DNA from: JAWOLE01 sp963815655
Lineage (GTDB): Bacteria; Acidobacteriota; Thermoanaerobaculia; UBA5066; Gp7-AA6
Assembly: GCA_963815655.1 (NCBI GenBank)
Contig: CAWFHK010000001.1
Coordinates: 3,348,001 to 3,412,000 of the forward strand
Length of the DNA stretch: 64,000 nt
Direction of reading: 5' to 3'
The stretch's first letter is position 1; each line of letters starts with the position of its first letter. The notes under the pieces are model-generated. The model made no database searches. It saw only the letters and a list, made by a program, of their open reading frames with translations, and had not been told where the DNA came from. Of this stretch, positions 63,388 to 64,000 are shown one piece after another. The position numbers and the translations under genes are program-made.

Positions 63388-64000
63388 TTACTCATATCTC
63401 AGCGTCGCGGCCGGGTCGATCGCCGCGGCGCGGCGCGCCGGGAAGTATCCGGCGAGGAGTCCCGCGATCCCCAGGATCGCCACCGTGGCGCCGCCGATCG
63501 GCCAGGACAGGGTGGGCTTGCCCAGGAATTCCAGGACCCGCGCCCCGTCCTGGGGGATCAGGCCGAGGCCCGTCACGATCACGATCGCGATGGCCGCGCC
63601 GGCGAGGCCCCCCACGAACGTGTAGAGCAGCCCCTCGAGGAGGAAGGGACCGGTGATCCATCCGCGGCGGGCTCCGAGCGCCATCTTCACGCCGATCTCG
63701 CGCGTGCGCTCCTTGACGACGGCATACATGATGTTGGCGACGCCGACGCACCCGATCACGAGCGTCAGCGCGCCGATGATTCCGAAGAAGATCTCCATTC
63801 CGAGACGGATCTTCTCCCCGGTCGCCTGCCCCTTGACCGTGTTCCAGATTCCCCACACGTGGTCGTCCTTCGGGTCGTAGCCGTAGCGCGTGGCCATGAC
63901 CTCGTTGGCGTGCGCGAGCGCCCCCTCCATGTCCTCGGAGCGCCGGGTGTGGATGACGAGGACCCAGAGCTTGTCGCGCCCGAAGATCGCCTTGAAGGTC
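63388..64000 (-). CDS. MacB-like ABC transporter permease (partial, runs off right edge)
   Basis: C-terminal 203 codons of a permease; the start lies beyond the window. FtsX domain with IFFGIIGALTLVIGCVGVAN, motif ERTREIGVKMALGARRGWI, and two more helices (FVGGLAGAAIAIVIVTGLGL; GATVAILGIAGLLAGYFPAR), ending in ATLRYE. It forms an exporter with the ATPase just downstream on the same strand. Confidence 0.9.
   Translation of the reverse strand, partial: TFKAIFGRDKLWVLVIHTRRSEDMEGALAHANEVMATRYGYDPKDDHVWGIWNTVKGQATGEKIRLGMEIFFGIIGALTLVIGCVGVANIMYAVVKERTREIGVKMALGARRGWITGPFLLEGLLYTFVGGLAGAAIAIVIVTGLGLIPQDGARVLEFLGKPTLSWPIGGATVAILGIAGLLAGYFPARRAAAIDPAATLRYE

Noticed and set aside
1..64000. tRNA or rRNA genes, insertion sequences and prophage genes
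   Set aside because: I found no cloverleaf-like, rRNA-like, transposase or phage structural sequence. Searches with tRNAscan-SE and ISfinder would be needed to exclude small ones.

Overview
GC-rich bacterial DNA, most like an Acidobacteriota chromosome (possibly a Thermoanaerobaculia-type lineage). The guess rests on MacA/MacB-like ABC export loci, a large ELWxxDGT-repeat secreted protein, a Ser/Thr kinase fused to TPRs, a split ImuA/ImuB/DnaE2 mutasome and abundant short intergenic repeats. It comes from gene content only. No rRNA or tRNA was seen.

Layout. 1-4.6 kb: reverse-strand MacAB-like export operon (two permeases, ATPase, adaptor; the first permease runs off the left edge). 4.7-14 kb: Nudix hydrolase, MFS/spermidine-synthase-like fusion, ELWxxDGT protein, MATE exporter, GIY-YIG protein and an HTH/membrane-protein pair, separated by repeat clusters. 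14.1-17.7 kb: imuA, a reverse VapBC module and imuB, which is frameshifted by a repeat insertion. 17.7-20.4 kb: two BrnT/BrnA modules, the second overlapping the start of an integron integrase gene. 20.5-37.7 kb: a chromosomal integron array of about 26 recognisable attC sites plus two remnants. 37.7-47.5 kb: GNAT, DUF1801, an X-Pro dipeptidyl-peptidase-like hydrolase, a purU relic, an Lhr helicase, a glycolipid-binding-like protein, two DinB proteins and a second GNAT. 47.8-51.2 kb: dnaE2. 51.4-62.6 kb: membrane glycosyltransferase, TPR protein, alpha-2-macroglobulin-like protein and Ser/Thr kinase. 62.6-64 kb: a second MacB-like ATPase and permease (cut by the right edge).

The integron is the highlight. 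intI points the same way as the cassettes and lies at their left end, the inverted arrangement compared with class 1 integrons. Cassettes carry toxin-antitoxin pairs (RHH/RelE, RHH/MazF, AbrB/MazF, DUF4160/DUF2442), a trypsin-like protease, lipoproteins, a cupin, a VOC protein, a HEPN-like protein and many unknowns. Seven cassettes have no ordinary gene. Instead each holds a promoter-like element whose -10 lies 6-7 nt before an ATG/GTG. The resulting leaderless frame reads through the attC hairpin, and in four cases it stops in an ATGA overlap with the start codon of the next cassette gene. I read these as mobile expression cassettes. This is inference from sequence and has not been tested.

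Two other themes. imuA and dnaE2, 34 kb apart, share a direct repeat TTACGCC-N4-TTACGCC lying exactly between their -35 and -10 elements, a candidate SOS operator. Short oligomer repeats have entered genes as well as spacers: in frame in the MFS fusion and DnaE2, at the 3' end of imuA and a GNAT gene, and with a frameshift in imuB.
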